A DNA stretch of 47,090 nt from DATKCN01 sp035513175 (GCA_035513175.1 DATKCN010000317.1:1-47090); one strand, 5' to 3'; positions 9,319 through 17,045 are shown, counted from the first letter of the stretch. A program made the numbers and translations. Notes: generated by a model from the sequence alone, not told the origin.

Positions 9319-9504
9319 GTGTCGTGCCTCTACCGCGCGGCCATGGTGCGCCGCGGCTGAAAAGTGCTCAGGCACGATTGTGCCACAGGCTCATTCAGGG
9401 GCGTCCGTGCAAACCCCGGTCAGCATCTGACAATCCAGAACCGCCGGCATGGAAACGGTCCAGGGGTCGCAATACCCTCGCGGGATATTGGGGCAGGCGC
9501 CGCG

Positions 9505-9513
9505 TGCTAGACT
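9505..9513 (+). promoter_or_regulatory. Extended -10 promoter candidate of gltX
   Basis: CGTGCTAGACT: TGC followed by TAGACT, 39 bases before the ATG at 9553. It matches the TGC-TA pattern seen before other genes here. No good -35 box is seen at the right distance. Confidence 0.45.
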
Positions 9514-9552
9514 GACAGGTCGAAACGTGAACGGGGAGGACAACGAAACTTC

Positions 9553-11070
9553 ATGACACAGACCCCGCGAGGATCAGCCGGAACGGAACGTCCAGTGCGG
9601 GTTAGGTTCGCGCCCAGCCCCACCGGTGATCTGCACATCGGCGGCGTCCGCACGGCGCTCTTCACCTGGCTGTTCGCCCGCCAGCACGGCGGCGCGTTCG
9701 TTCTGCGCATCGAGGACACCGACCAGAAGCGCTACCAGGAGGAAAGCATCGCGAGCATCACCAGCGCGCTGCGCTGGATGGGGCTGGATTGGGACGAGGG
9801 ACCGGACGCCGGTGGCAAGCACGGCCCGTACTTCCAGTCACAGCGGCTGCCGCTGTATCAGGAAGAGGCGCGCGCGCTGCTCCATTCCGGTCATGCCTAC
9901 GAGTGCTTCTGCCAGCCCGAGCGGCTGGACGCCGTGCGGGCCCAACAGATTGCCAGCAGGCAACCTCCGGGGTACGACCGCCACTGCCGGACGCTGAACG
10001 ACGAGCAACGGGCGGCGAAGCGGGCCGAGGGCATCGTGCCCGTCATCCGCCTGAAGATTCCGCTGGATGGCGTCACGATCGTGCAGGACGAGCTGCGCGG
10101 CCCGGTCAGCTACGAGAATCGCCTGCTGGAAGACGCCGTGCTGCTCAAGTCGGACGGCTTCCCGACCTACCACCTCGCCGTCGTGATCGACGATCATCTG
10201 ATGGAAATCAGCCACATTACCCGCGGCGACGAGTGGCTGCCGTCCGCGCCGCTGCACATCATGCTCTACGAGGCGTTCGGCTGGGAGTCGCCGCTCATCT
10301 TCCACACCCCCGTCATTCTCAATCAGGACGGCAGGGGCAAGCTCTCCAAGCGGCAGGGCGCCGCGTCGGCGCTGGCCTTCAGGGAGCAGGGCTACCTGCC
10401 CGAAGCGCTGCGCAACTATTTGATGCTGCTGGGCTGGTCGTACGACGATCACCAGGAGGTCTTCCCGACCGTCGACGAGCTGCTGGGAAAGTTCGACCTG
10501 TGGCGCGTGAACCCGAGTCCGTCGCGCTTCAGCTACGACAAGGTGCTGTGGTTTAACCAGCACTACATCAACCACATCATCGAGCTGGACGACCTGACCC
10601 GGCGCTGCATGCCGTGGCTCAGGCGCGCCGGACTCGTTGGCGACGCGCCGGAAGGCTCGGCGGCACACGCCCACGCCCGCGAAGCGATCGCGCTGATCAA
10701 GGACAAGATGAAGCTGCTCGGCGAGGCGCCGGACCTGACGCGCTTCTTCTTCACGGACGTGGACGAGTATGACGCCGCGTCCCTGATCCAGAAGAACACG
10801 GAGCCGGCCAACGTCGTCCTCGCGCTCCAGCGCGCGCGGGACATCGTCTCCGCCACTGGCGTCGACGACGAGGCGGCGATCGAAGAACAGCTGCGGGCGC
10901 TTGCCGGGGAGCTCGGACTCAAGGCAGGGCAGCTCTTCATGCCAATCCGGGTGGCCGTCACCGGCCGCACCGCGTCACCGGGGCTGTTCGAGACGCTGCG
11001 CGTCGTTGGCCAGCAGCGCACAGTGGAGCGGCTCGACGCCGCCATCGCCAGGCTCGGGCAGAACGACTGA
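9553..11070 (+). CDS. gltX: Glutamyl-tRNA synthetase
   Basis: 505 residues, class I aminoacyl-tRNA synthetase that charges tRNA-Glu (and in many bacteria without GlnRS also tRNA-Gln). The N-terminus carries the HIGH-type motif in APSPTGDLHIGGVRTALFTW, and GKLSKRQGAAS (near residue 260) is the KMSKS-type loop in its usual GluRS form. FCQPERLDAVRAQQ and THITRGDEWLPSAPLHI-like segments (ISHITRGDEWLPS) are also typical. The C-terminal anticodon-binding domain is complete, ending in RVAVTGRTASPGLFETLRVV. GGGGAGGACAACG precedes the ATG at slightly long spacing. The stop codon is followed, in the same frame, by 15 codons and then the GTG of the next gene. Confidence 0.97.
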   Translation: MTQTPRGSAGTERPVRVRFAPSPTGDLHIGGVRTALFTWLFARQHGGAFVLRIEDTDQKRYQEESIASITSALRWMGLDWDEGPDAGGKHGPYFQSQRLPLYQEEARALLHSGHAYECFCQPERLDAVRAQQIASRQPPGYDRHCRTLNDEQRAAKRAEGIVPVIRLKIPLDGVTIVQDELRGPVSYENRLLEDAVLLKSDGFPTYHLAVVIDDHLMEISHITRGDEWLPSAPLHIMLYEAFGWESPLIFHTPVILNQDGRGKLSKRQGAASALAFREQGYLPEALRNYLMLLGWSYDDHQEVFPTVDELLGKFDLWRVNPSPSRFSYDKVLWFNQHYINHIIELDDLTRRCMPWLRRAGLVGDAPEGSAAHAHAREAIALIKDKMKLLGEAPDLTRFFFTDVDEYDAASLIQKNTEPANVVLALQRARDIVSATGVDDEAAIEEQLRALAGELGLKAGQLFMPIRVAVTGRTASPGLFETLRVVGQQRTVERLDAAIARLGQND

Positions 11071-11115
11071 AGCGTCGGGCCATGTGCGCCGGAGCGCTCA
11101 CCGAGAGGACCAGCC

Positions 11116-12552
11116 GTGCCCGAGCATGGAGCGGCGCTGCGAATCGCCCAGGCGCGCGTATCGCCGGGTGATCCGCACGTCAACACCGACGGCCGCGATC
11201 AGCTCAGCCTGCGCTACGCCGTCTACGACACCCTCGTGTGCCGCGACGATGCCGGACGGTTCGTGCCCGCGCTGTCGCGCGCATGGTCGTGCGAGCCTGA
11301 CGCGCGAACCTGGACTGTCCAGTTGCGCGAGGACGTCTCATTTTCGGATGGGCGACGGCTGACGGCGGATGACGTGGTCGGCAGCATCGAACGCGTGGGC
11401 GATCCCGAGTCCCCCGGCGAGATGGCAACGCAGGGCGTGCTTTCCAACTATCTGGGAGACGCCCTTCTCGAAGCGACCGGCCCCCATAATCTGCGCATCG
11501 TCACCCAGCGGCCGCTGGCGGACCTGCTCGACCTGCTGGTGGACATCGCCATCATTCCCGCCGCGACGGCCCGAGCCAACCTTGCCGGACCCGAGACGCC
11601 GGGCACGGGGCCGTACCGGATCATCGCGCACGGCGATAGCTGGGCGGCGATGGAGGCAATCCGCGGCCACTGGAACGGGGAAGCGCCGTACCCATCAATC
11701 CGCTGGCAAGCAGAGCCGGACGCTCTGGCGCGGGCGATGCTCGTCGCTGACGGCTCAGTCGAACTGGCTACCGACATCGGAGTCGAAGGTCAACGCGTGG
11801 TCGAAGGCGCGACCGGAACGTCGACGACAGGGGCAGACATCAGCACCTGCGTCGCGGTGCTGCTCAACTGCGCGACCGGCCCGTGCGTCGACCTCCGGGT
11901 TCGACAGGCGCTCAACTACGGGGCGAACGTCGACCGGTTCATGCGGGACGCGCTGGGTGGCGCCACGCGACGGGTCAACGGGCCATTATCAGCCCTGCAC
12001 GCGGGATACGATCCAGGCATTCCCGCCTACCCTCACGACACCGGGCGGGCGCGCGACGTGCTGCGTGAGGCAGGGCATGCGGACGGGTTGGAATTGACGC
12101 TCGACGTGCCGGAGCGGCTGCCCGACGAATCTCGGGCTCTCGCCGAATCTCTTGCGTCTGACTACGCGGAGATTGGAGTGCGCCTTCAGACCCGCTTGTC
12201 CGGAGACCGTCCCGCCTACGCGGCGATGGTGCGCGCCAGGCAGATCGCTGACGGCTGCTTCTTCGACTCCTCACCGCTCAGCACCTATCGCGTGCTGCGG
12301 GAAAAGCTGCATTCAGGCGAGCGTGGCCTCTGGTGGCAGGGGTACGCCAACCCAGCCGTCGATCGACTGATCGACACCGCAGCCGCAACAGTCAACGACG
12401 CCGACCGGCGAGCCATCTACCGCGATGTATCGCGCATCGTGCGCGACGACGCCCCGTGGCTCTTTCTCTACACGCCGCGCGTCATCTTCGGGATGGGCCC
12501 ACGGCTGCGCCAGTGGCGACCGGCGCTCAACGGCATCGTCCGCTTCGCGTGA
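11116..12552 (+). CDS. Family 5 solute-binding-protein-like protein without signal peptide
   Basis: 478 residues with the whole SBP_bac_5 (oligopeptide/nickel-binding) fold pattern: LRYAVYDTLVCRDDAGRFVP, LSRAWSCEPDARTWTVQLRE, VSFSDGRRLTADDVVGSIE, GTGPYRI, DLRVRQALNYGANVDRFM and the C-terminal DRRAIYRDVSRIVRDDAPWL. Members normally begin with a signal peptide and lipobox and feed an ABC importer. Here the N-terminus is MPEHGAALRIAQARVSPGDP with no hydrophobic stretch, and GAGAGGACCAGCC before the GTG supports this start. Extending upstream only reaches the gltX stop codon, in the same frame. No permease or ATPase is adjacent. It could be cytoplasmic, perhaps a ligand sensor or a remnant of a larger protein. 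It converges, nine bases apart, with the FAD oxidoreductase. Confidence 0.85.
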   Translation: MPEHGAALRIAQARVSPGDPHVNTDGRDQLSLRYAVYDTLVCRDDAGRFVPALSRAWSCEPDARTWTVQLREDVSFSDGRRLTADDVVGSIERVGDPESPGEMATQGVLSNYLGDALLEATGPHNLRIVTQRPLADLLDLLVDIAIIPAATARANLAGPETPGTGPYRIIAHGDSWAAMEAIRGHWNGEAPYPSIRWQAEPDALARAMLVADGSVELATDIGVEGQRVVEGATGTSTTGADISTCVAVLLNCATGPCVDLRVRQALNYGANVDRFMRDALGGATRRVNGPLSALHAGYDPGIPAYPHDTGRARDVLREAGHADGLELTLDVPERLPDESRALAESLASDYAEIGVRLQTRLSGDRPAYAAMVRARQIADGCFFDSSPLSTYRVLREKLHSGERGLWWQGYANPAVDRLIDTAAATVNDADRRAIYRDVSRIVRDDAPWLFLYTPRVIFGMGPRLRQWRPALNGIVRFA

Positions 12553-12561
12553 GACCCGGTG

Positions 12562-13650
12562 TCAGCGCCAGCGGTCGGGGCTGAATGGCGCCAGCAACGG
12601 ATCGACCTCGCCGCTCGTAATCTCCGTCGCGATGAGACGCGCCAGCAACGGCCCCAGCGTAACGCCGGAGTGCGTGACGATCTCGGCGTAGCCGGGCAAC
12701 GCGTGGAGCAGTCCGGCGCTCGTGCGCTCGTCCTCTGGTATTGGGCGGGCCACAATCGCCCAACGCGACAGGCGGACGGCGCCGAACTCGGGCACGTACT
12801 CGCGGGCACGTTCGAGCAGCGCGTCAACCCACGCGTTCGCTGAGTCACCCGCCGTCACCCCGTCGTCCGCGTCGCCGTGGTGCAGCATGACGAGGCCCTC
12901 CGCATCGGGGCGCAGGTGCAGGCGCGGGGCGTGCATCACGCGGCTGATGGCAACGTCATCGACGCTGGCGCGCACCGTCAGCCCCAGCGTCGGCGACAGC
13001 GGGATCACTCGGCCGGCGAGCGACGCGACGCAGTCCGCCACCGGTCCGGCGCAGTTGACGACGATGTGCGCGTCGAGACGTTCGCCATGCGCCAGAGTGA
13101 CGCCGGTGACGCGCCCGCCCCGCTGGTCGATTGACACGACCTCGGCCGGGATGCGCGTGACCGCGCCGTGGAAGACGGCGAGATCGAGGAGGCGGCGGAC
13201 GAGCGCGGGACCATCGATCCAACCCTCGGTCGGGAAGAGCGCGCCCTGCTCGATGTCGGGCTCGATGAGCACGCGCGGCTCCAGCGCGGTCATCGCGGAA
13301 CGGTCGAGCCACTCCGCCGGGTAGCCCCACGACTGGAGCCGCGCCACCCGCGCTTCCAGCTCGCCGGCGTCGTCGTCCCGAGCGGCCCAGACCATGTTGC
13401 CGCCCTCGTGCAGCCACGGCGCCGCGCCCAGTTCATCCCGCAGCGTGAGATGTTCCCGCATGCCGGCCTGGTTGAGGGCGAAGTAGTCCTGGGGCGTCTT
13501 GCTGTTGGCGTTGAACCAGGCGAAGGAATAGCCGGTCGTGCCGTACGCTGGGCCGGCCTGGTCGATGACCGTCACTGTGCAGCCCGCCCGCGCCAGCCGA
13601 TAGGTCAGCGAGGACCCGATCACACCCGCTCCGATGACGATCGCCTTCAC
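12562..13650 (-). CDS. FAD-dependent oxidoreductase, DAO family
   Basis: 362 residues of the D-amino-acid oxidase/glycine oxidase family, which oxidise amines or N-methylated amino acids with FAD. The N-terminus KAIVIGAGVIGSSLTYRLA is the Rossmann dinucleotide-binding motif (GxGxxG), followed by the acidic ribose-binding end TVTVIDQ. The mid-domain shows DIEQGALFPTEGWIDGPALV, and HIVVNCAGPVADCVASLAG is the typical second FAD-contact loop (normally NAAGxW, here NCAGP). The C-terminal IVTHSGVTLGPLLARLIATEI is the final FAD-binding signature. The start is a GTG with GGGGGCAGGC just upstream. The substrate is unknown; sarcosine/glycine-oxidase-like activity is a guess by family. The position head-on with the solute-binding homologue could be incidental. 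Confidence 0.9.
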   Translation of the reverse strand: MKAIVIGAGVIGSSLTYRLARAGCTVTVIDQAGPAYGTTGYSFAWFNANSKTPQDYFALNQAGMREHLTLRDELGAAPWLHEGGNMVWAARDDDAGELEARVARLQSWGYPAEWLDRSAMTALEPRVLIEPDIEQGALFPTEGWIDGPALVRRLLDLAVFHGAVTRIPAEVVSIDQRGGRVTGVTLAHGERLDAHIVVNCAGPVADCVASLAGRVIPLSPTLGLTVRASVDDVAISRVMHAPRLHLRPDAEGLVMLHHGDADDGVTAGDSANAWVDALLERAREYVPEFGAVRLSRWAIVARPIPEDERTSAGLLHALPGYAEIVTHSGVTLGPLLARLIATEITSGEVDPLLAPFSPDRWR

Positions 13651-13684
13651 GCCTGCCCCCGCACTCAGCCACGCTCGTCGCCAG

Positions 13685-13693
13685 CTTCTAGCA
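13685..13693 (-). promoter_or_regulatory. Extended -10 promoter candidate of the FAD oxidoreductase
   Basis: Minus strand TATGCTAGAAG: TGC followed by TAGAAG, 35 bases from the GTG at 13650. It matches the recurrent TGC-TA pattern but with a poor 3' half. Confidence 0.3.
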
Positions 13694-13703
13694 TACCGCC
13701 TGC

Positions 13704-14363
13704 TCAGCTTGCGGCGCGTTGCTCGCCGCGCACTTCGCGCGCGATCGTCACGATCCGCCGCCAGCGGCGGTAGACGGTGCGGCGGCTGGCCGTGATGCCA
13801 GATCCCCGCAGTTGAACCGTGTCGAACTCGAGCCCAGCCGCGCGATGACGCAGGATCGCGGCGTCGGTGGCGTTGAGCCGCCCACAGATCTGCTCCAGCA
13901 GGGCGGTCGTTGTCGCGTTCAGCGCGACATCGTCGTCGCCGGGGAGCGAGTCCACGACGCTGGCCAGCGGCGCCGACGACCGTGACGCCCAGCGCGGATC
14001 GCCGAGCGCGGTCACGCGATCCCGCAGGCGGTAGGCAAAGACGCTGAGAAAGTAGTACCCGAAGCCTGACGGTGGGCCGTCGCGGTCGAGCGGCCGCCAG
14101 TCCGTGATTACGTCATCGAAGGCGATAAACGTCTCCTGGAACACGTCGTCGAGCTCCCAGGTCGGCGCGGTCCAGCGCCGAAGCCGGTTGCTGAAGCGGG
14201 CGATTTTGGTTGCCAGCATGATGAACAGCTCGTCGCGGGCGCCGGGGTCGCGCCGGGCCGCCAGCGCGCGGCGCGACAGGTCGCGATCGAGTCCCGGCGT
14301 CAGCTCGAAGTCGCCGAGCGATTGCAGCTCATAGCCGGTGAGCCAGTCGCGTTGAGTTTCCAT
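13704..14363 (-). CDS. Sigma-70-family (ECF-like) RNA polymerase sigma factor
   Basis: 219 residues with the two-domain layout of a small sigma factor. Region 2 is visible as DPGARDELFIMLATKIARFSN followed by WELDDVFQETFIAFDDVITD; the DVFQETF piece is the usual core-binding DxxQETF signature. The C-terminal part, LNATDAAILRHRAAGLEFDT then ASRRTVYRRWRRIVTIARE, has the shape of region 4 with a recognition helix rich in Arg. The linker is longer than in most ECF factors. It may instead be a sigma-like regulator that has drifted. No anti-sigma gene with a membrane segment is adjacent; neighbours are the dinB/zinc-ribbon pair upstream and the FAD oxidoreductase downstream. AAGGA precedes the ATG at short spacing. 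Target promoters are not evident. Confidence 0.75.
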   Translation of the reverse strand: METQRDWLTGYELQSLGDFELTPGLDRDLSRRALAARRDPGARDELFIMLATKIARFSNRLRRWTAPTWELDDVFQETFIAFDDVITDWRPLDRDGPPSGFGYYFLSVFAYRLRDRVTALGDPRWASRSSAPLASVVDSLPGDDDVALNATTTALLEQICGRLNATDAAILRHRAAGLEFDTVQLRGSGITASRRTVYRRWRRIVTIAREVRGEQRAAS

Positions 14364-14435
14364 TGTCCTTGCGCTCCACGGGCGGGGCGGTCCGGGGTCG
14401 GCGGGGAGACAGCGATGGAGGCGCGGGCCCCGCCA

Positions 14436-14454
14436 GCCGGCCGGACCGGCCGGC
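14436..14454. repeat. Perfect GC inverted repeat
   Basis: GCCGGCCGG at 14436-14444 and CCGGCCGGC at 14446-14454 flank a single A. It lies between the sigma-like gene and the zinc-ribbon gene. There is no T-run on either side, so it is not a convincing intrinsic terminator; a paused hairpin or operator is possible. Confidence 0.5.
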
Positions 14455-14515
14455 GATGTGGCGCTTCCGCGCTCTCACGGAAAGGGACAGCATCTGGTGC
14501 TGTGAGGGCTGGGTG

Positions 14516-14791
14516 TCAGAACCAGCCGGAGCCCGCGTCACTCGCGGGGATGGGCGGCAACTCGCCCGACTCGGGAGCCGGACGCAAGTCGAGGATGTGC
14601 CGCGCGCCGCAGCGCGGGCAGGTGGCGTGGACGCAGCCGGACGCCAGGTAATAGCGATCGCGCAGCTTGATCTGCACCTGCCCGCCCGGCTCGTACATCG
14701 CCAGCAGGACCGGCGGATCGCTGCAGCGGCACTCCCAGCGGGATCGCGGCGCCACGCCGCTCCCGCGACGTTTCGACGATTGGCCGGTCAT
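14516..14791 (-). CDS. Small Com-like zinc-ribbon protein linked to dinB
   Basis: 91 residues, not recognised at the family level. The protein has a basic start (TGQSSKRRGSGVAPRSRWE), then CRCSDPP, a beta-rich middle (GGQVQIKLRDRYYLA) and CVHATCPRCGARHILDLRP. Five cysteines fall in a C-x-C ... C-x4-C-x2-C arrangement, suggesting a bound zinc ion. The second half recalls Com-type translational-activator zinc fingers, in which a CPRCG knuckle follows a short beta segment; this is only a resemblance. The ATG overlaps the dinB stop by four bases (ATGA), so the two genes are translationally coupled and share the SOS promoter. A DNA-damage role is therefore inferred from context. Confidence 0.65.
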   Translation of the reverse strand: MTGQSSKRRGSGVAPRSRWECRCSDPPVLLAMYEPGGQVQIKLRDRYYLASGCVHATCPRCGARHILDLRPAPESGELPPIPASDAGSGWF

Positions 14792-16044
14792 CGTGAAAAC
14801 CTCCGTTCTCGTTCGCCGGAAGTGTCGAGCGCGACTCGACGGGAGGGCGTGGAAGCCTCCCCGGAGAGACGCGACACATAGCGGGCCGGGACGAGCAGCG
14901 GCTCGCCGGCGCGCTCCGCGATCCGGTCGATTGCGCGGTTCAGCAGGGAAAGGCGCGGCAGGCCGTCATCGAACAACCCAAGCTGCCGCGCCGCGTTGGT
15001 GAGTCCGGTCACACGCACGCCCAGCAGTCGCACCGGCGCGTGGCGTTCGCTCAACGCGCGCTCCAGCAGCGCGCTGGCGAGGTGGAACAGTTCCTGATGC
15101 GCGTCGGTCGGGCGGCGCAGCGCCTGCTGTCGGGTCACGGTGGTGAAGTCGCCGTAGCGTAGCTTGAGCGTGACAGTCGTCCCGTAAAGCTGGCAGCGCC
15201 GCAGGTCAGCGCCGGTGGCCTCGCATAGCCGGTAGAGGGCCGCTGACAGATCCGGCATGCCGGTCAGGTCATGCGCGAAGGTGTGCTCGTGCCCGAGCGA
15301 TTTGCGCGGGTCGCGCTCCGACGTTACCGGGCGGGAGTCTTCACCCCGCGCCCGGCGCCGCAGGCGCTCGATGTCGCCGCCAGCCACAGGCCGCAGCAGC
15401 ACGTCCGGCGCGACGGCCAGTTGACCGAGGGTCTCGATGCCTTGCGCGCGCAGCTGGGCGCTTGCCTTGGCTCCGATGCCCGGCAGCCGCTCGACCGGCA
15501 GCGGCGCGAACGTCGCCGCCTCGTCCCCGTGGCGCACGACCCGCAGGCCGTCCGGCTTGTCCAGATCGGAGGCGATCTTGGCGACGAGCTTGTTGCTCGC
15601 CACGCCCAGCGAAACCGCCAGACCCAGCTCGCGGCGCACGCGCGTCTTCAGGGAGCGGGCCAGCTCGACCGCGCCCCCGAACAGCCGTTCCGAGCCGCTC
15701 GCGTCCAGAAACGCCTCGTCGATGCTGACGACCTCCACCAGCGGGGAGTACTCCGCGAGGATGTCACGGAAGCGTCGCGACAGGTGCTGGTACCAATCCC
15801 CATCCGGCCGGACGATCACGGCGTTGGGACACAGGCGAACGGCCTGGGCCACCGGCATCGCCGAGCGCACGCCGTGGGCGCGCGCCTCGTAGCTGGCGGC
15901 CGCGACGACGCCGCGCGATTGCGGCGAGCCGCCGACGATGACCGGCTTGCCCGCCAGCTCGGGCCGCCGCAGCGTCTCCGCCGCGGCGAAGAATGCGTCG
16001 AGGTCGGCGTGGATTACCCAGCGTTCGTGAGGACGAATCAGCAT
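14788..16044 (-). CDS. dinB: Y-family DNA polymerase IV
   Basis: 418 residues, error-prone translesion polymerase. Palm catalytic acids are present: VIHADLDAFFAAAE (first Asp, around residue 14) and SIDEAFLDASG (Asp-Glu pair, around residue 108). Other landmarks are GVVAAASYEARAHGVRSAMP, AVSLGVASNKLVAKIASDLDKPDG and the helix-hairpin-helix GIGAKASAQLRAQGIETLGQ. The little-finger domain is complete (SLGHEHTFAHD through RVTGLTN). The extra C-terminal tail of about 30 residues is basic; no beta-clamp-binding motif of the QLxLF form stands at the end, but ARQLGLFDD at about residue 362 fits one. The gene begins 43 bases below a perfect SOS operator and has a sigma70 promoter upstream. It is followed, with four bases of overlap, by the zinc-ribbon gene. 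Confidence 0.95.
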   Translation of the reverse strand: MLIRPHERWVIHADLDAFFAAAETLRRPELAGKPVIVGGSPQSRGVVAAASYEARAHGVRSAMPVAQAVRLCPNAVIVRPDGDWYQHLSRRFRDILAEYSPLVEVVSIDEAFLDASGSERLFGGAVELARSLKTRVRRELGLAVSLGVASNKLVAKIASDLDKPDGLRVVRHGDEAATFAPLPVERLPGIGAKASAQLRAQGIETLGQLAVAPDVLLRPVAGGDIERLRRRARGEDSRPVTSERDPRKSLGHEHTFAHDLTGMPDLSAALYRLCEATGADLRRCQLYGTTVTLKLRYGDFTTVTRQQALRRPTDAHQELFHLASALLERALSERHAPVRLLGVRVTGLTNAARQLGLFDDGLPRLSLLNRAIDRIAERAGEPLLVPARYVSRLSGEASTPSRRVALDTSGERERRFSR

Positions 16045-16087
16045 GTGCTCGGCCCTGCATGCGCGGAATGCGTCCGCGGTTCACCAG

Positions 16088-16111
16088 GAAGTAGAACATC
16101 TGTTCTACTTC
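16088..16111 (-). promoter_or_regulatory. LexA/SOS box of dinB
   Basis: A 24-base perfect palindrome centred on TAGAACATCTGTTCTA, with core GAAC-N4-GTTC. This is the LexA operator type known from Gram-positive bacteria, and I believe from Chloroflexota, and differs from the E. coli CTGT-N8-ACAG box. It begins at about +1 of the predicted dinB transcript, directly after the -10 box, so a bound repressor would block transcription. Confidence 0.88.
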
Positions 16112-16118
16112 TGCGTCC

Positions 16119-16147
16119 ATCTTAGGGCAGTGCGGGGCGCGTGTCAA
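16119..16147 (-). promoter_or_regulatory. Sigma70-type promoter of dinB
   Basis: On the minus strand a consensus TTGACA (16142-16147) and TAAGAT (16119-16124) stand 17 bases apart. The predicted start of transcription is about 16112, immediately before the SOS operator. Confidence 0.75.
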
Positions 16148-16274
16148 CCGTGTGCCGGAGTGTCACATGGCCTGGCGCGGGCAGCCGTCCGATCGACGAG
16201 GGCAACGGACTGACTTCCCAACGCGTCGCTCAGCGCGTCGTCATCTCCGCGTATTTATGCCGACGTTGCGTTTG

Positions 16275-16289
16275 ATGACGCATCGTCAT
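16275..16289. repeat. Short inverted repeat upstream of the 16331 miniprotein
   Basis: ATGACG and CGTCAT flank CAT. It lies 41 bases before the ATG at 16331, where an operator or promoter element might be expected. Evidence is the symmetry only. Confidence 0.3.
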
Positions 16290-16330
16290 AGACTGCGCAT
16301 GGTTACTGTCCCGCACCTCAGGAGGCTGAT

Positions 16331-16552
16331 ATGTCAACGACAACCGTCTCACCCGTCGACCACGTCCGCGATCACCTGTGCTCGAAAGGGCTGTTCGGCG
16401 ACGTGACGGAGCTCTGCGAAATGCGCGGGGACTGCGTCTGGATAGTGACCTGCCCGGATTGCGGCGCGCAGTTCGCGCTCGATGAAGATGAGTACGAGGA
16501 ACTGCTGCGCTGGAGCCAGATGCCAGGGCAGACGTGTGGAGTTGCGTTCTAG
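16331..16552 (+). CDS. Small acidic CxxC protein, hypothetical
   Basis: 73 residues, unrecognised. The start is secure: CTCAGGAGGCTGAT precedes the ATG, a near-ideal ribosome site. The protein is acidic and contains SKGLFGDVTELCEMRGDC, WIVTCPDCGAQFALDEDEYE and a terminal QTCGVAF. The CPDCGAQ knuckle plus the earlier cysteines could form a zinc ribbon. Its CPxCGA signature resembles that of the dinB-linked miniprotein at 14516 (CPRCGAR), though the rest is not similar. It is divergent from dinB, on the other side of the SOS region, with about 180 bases between the operator and this start. Codon use is like that of neighbouring genes. Confidence 0.75.
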   Translation: MSTTTVSPVDHVRDHLCSKGLFGDVTELCEMRGDCVWIVTCPDCGAQFALDEDEYEELLRWSQMPGQTCGVAF

Positions 16553-16565
16553 CTGGGGAACGCGC

Positions 16566-17045
16566 TCACCCCCCGGTCCCCTCTCTCAAAGCTGGGAGAG
16601 GGGGAGATGGGGCCGGATTGCCGAAGGAATGTTGAGGCGTCCCGGGCGCGAGGGAGATGTGCGTGTGGAGCGCGCGCCACGGGTCGGCGGCGCGATCTCG
16701 CGTGAAGATGACGGTCGCGCGGCCGGGGCGATCGAACGGGGCTCCGTCCTCGAGAAAGCCGGTCGAGGTCCAGGGGACGACAGCCCAGGATTGGAGCCGA
16801 TCGTACGACACGCCGCAGTGCAGGTCATCGAACAGAAAACGGAAATCCGCGATCGTGCCCCAGACGTTGCGCCACTGATCGCGCTCCAGATGATCGAGAC
16901 CGCTCACGACACTCATGCGCGTCCCGAAGCCGATAACGTCGGAGTGAAACAGGCCGCGCGCGCGCTCGAAGTCGTGGGCGCGCACGAGCCGGGCCCATTC
17001 CTCGAACCACGCGCGAAGGTCGGTCGCGATGTCACGCTCGTGCAT
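16566..17045 (-). CDS. SnoaL/NTF2-like protein (polyketide-cyclase-like fold)
   Basis: 159 residues; segments DLRAWFEEWARLVRAHDFER, GLFHSDVIGFGTRMSVVSGL, WAVVPWTSTGF and the GRATVIFTRD-type strand followed by WRALHTHISLAPG match the cone-shaped SnoaL/DUF4440 fold, used by small hydrolases, isomerases and ligand-binding proteins. The function is not predictable. The ATG is four bases after the stop of the upstream TerC gene, and its ribosome site (GGGAG) lies inside that gene, so the two are coupled. The last dozen codons (ending PSPPLPALREGTGG) come from a dispersed C-rich palindromic repeat at 16569-16606; the ancestral stop must have been earlier, and the native fold probably ends at SLAPG. 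Confidence 0.8.
   Translation of the reverse strand: MHERDIATDLRAWFEEWARLVRAHDFERARGLFHSDVIGFGTRMSVVSGLDHLERDQWRNVWGTIADFRFLFDDLHCGVSYDRLQSWAVVPWTSTGFLEDGAPFDRPGRATVIFTRDRAADPWRALHTHISLAPGTPQHSFGNPAPSPPLPALREGTGG
16569..16606. repeat. Dispersed C-rich palindromic repeat, copy 1
   Basis: 38 bases beginning CCCCCCGG and ending CTGGGAGAGGGGGAG. The imperfect stem pairs CCCCTCTC with GAGAGGGG. A copy with four mismatches is at 40520-40557. It resembles REP-like elements. This copy lies at the 3' end of the SnoaL-like gene and contributes its final codons; the stop codon is at its edge. Confidence 0.8.

Noticed and set aside
14436..14454. GC hairpin as an intrinsic terminator of the zinc-ribbon gene
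   Set aside because: Perfectly symmetrical but with no T-run on either strand; kept only as an inverted repeat.
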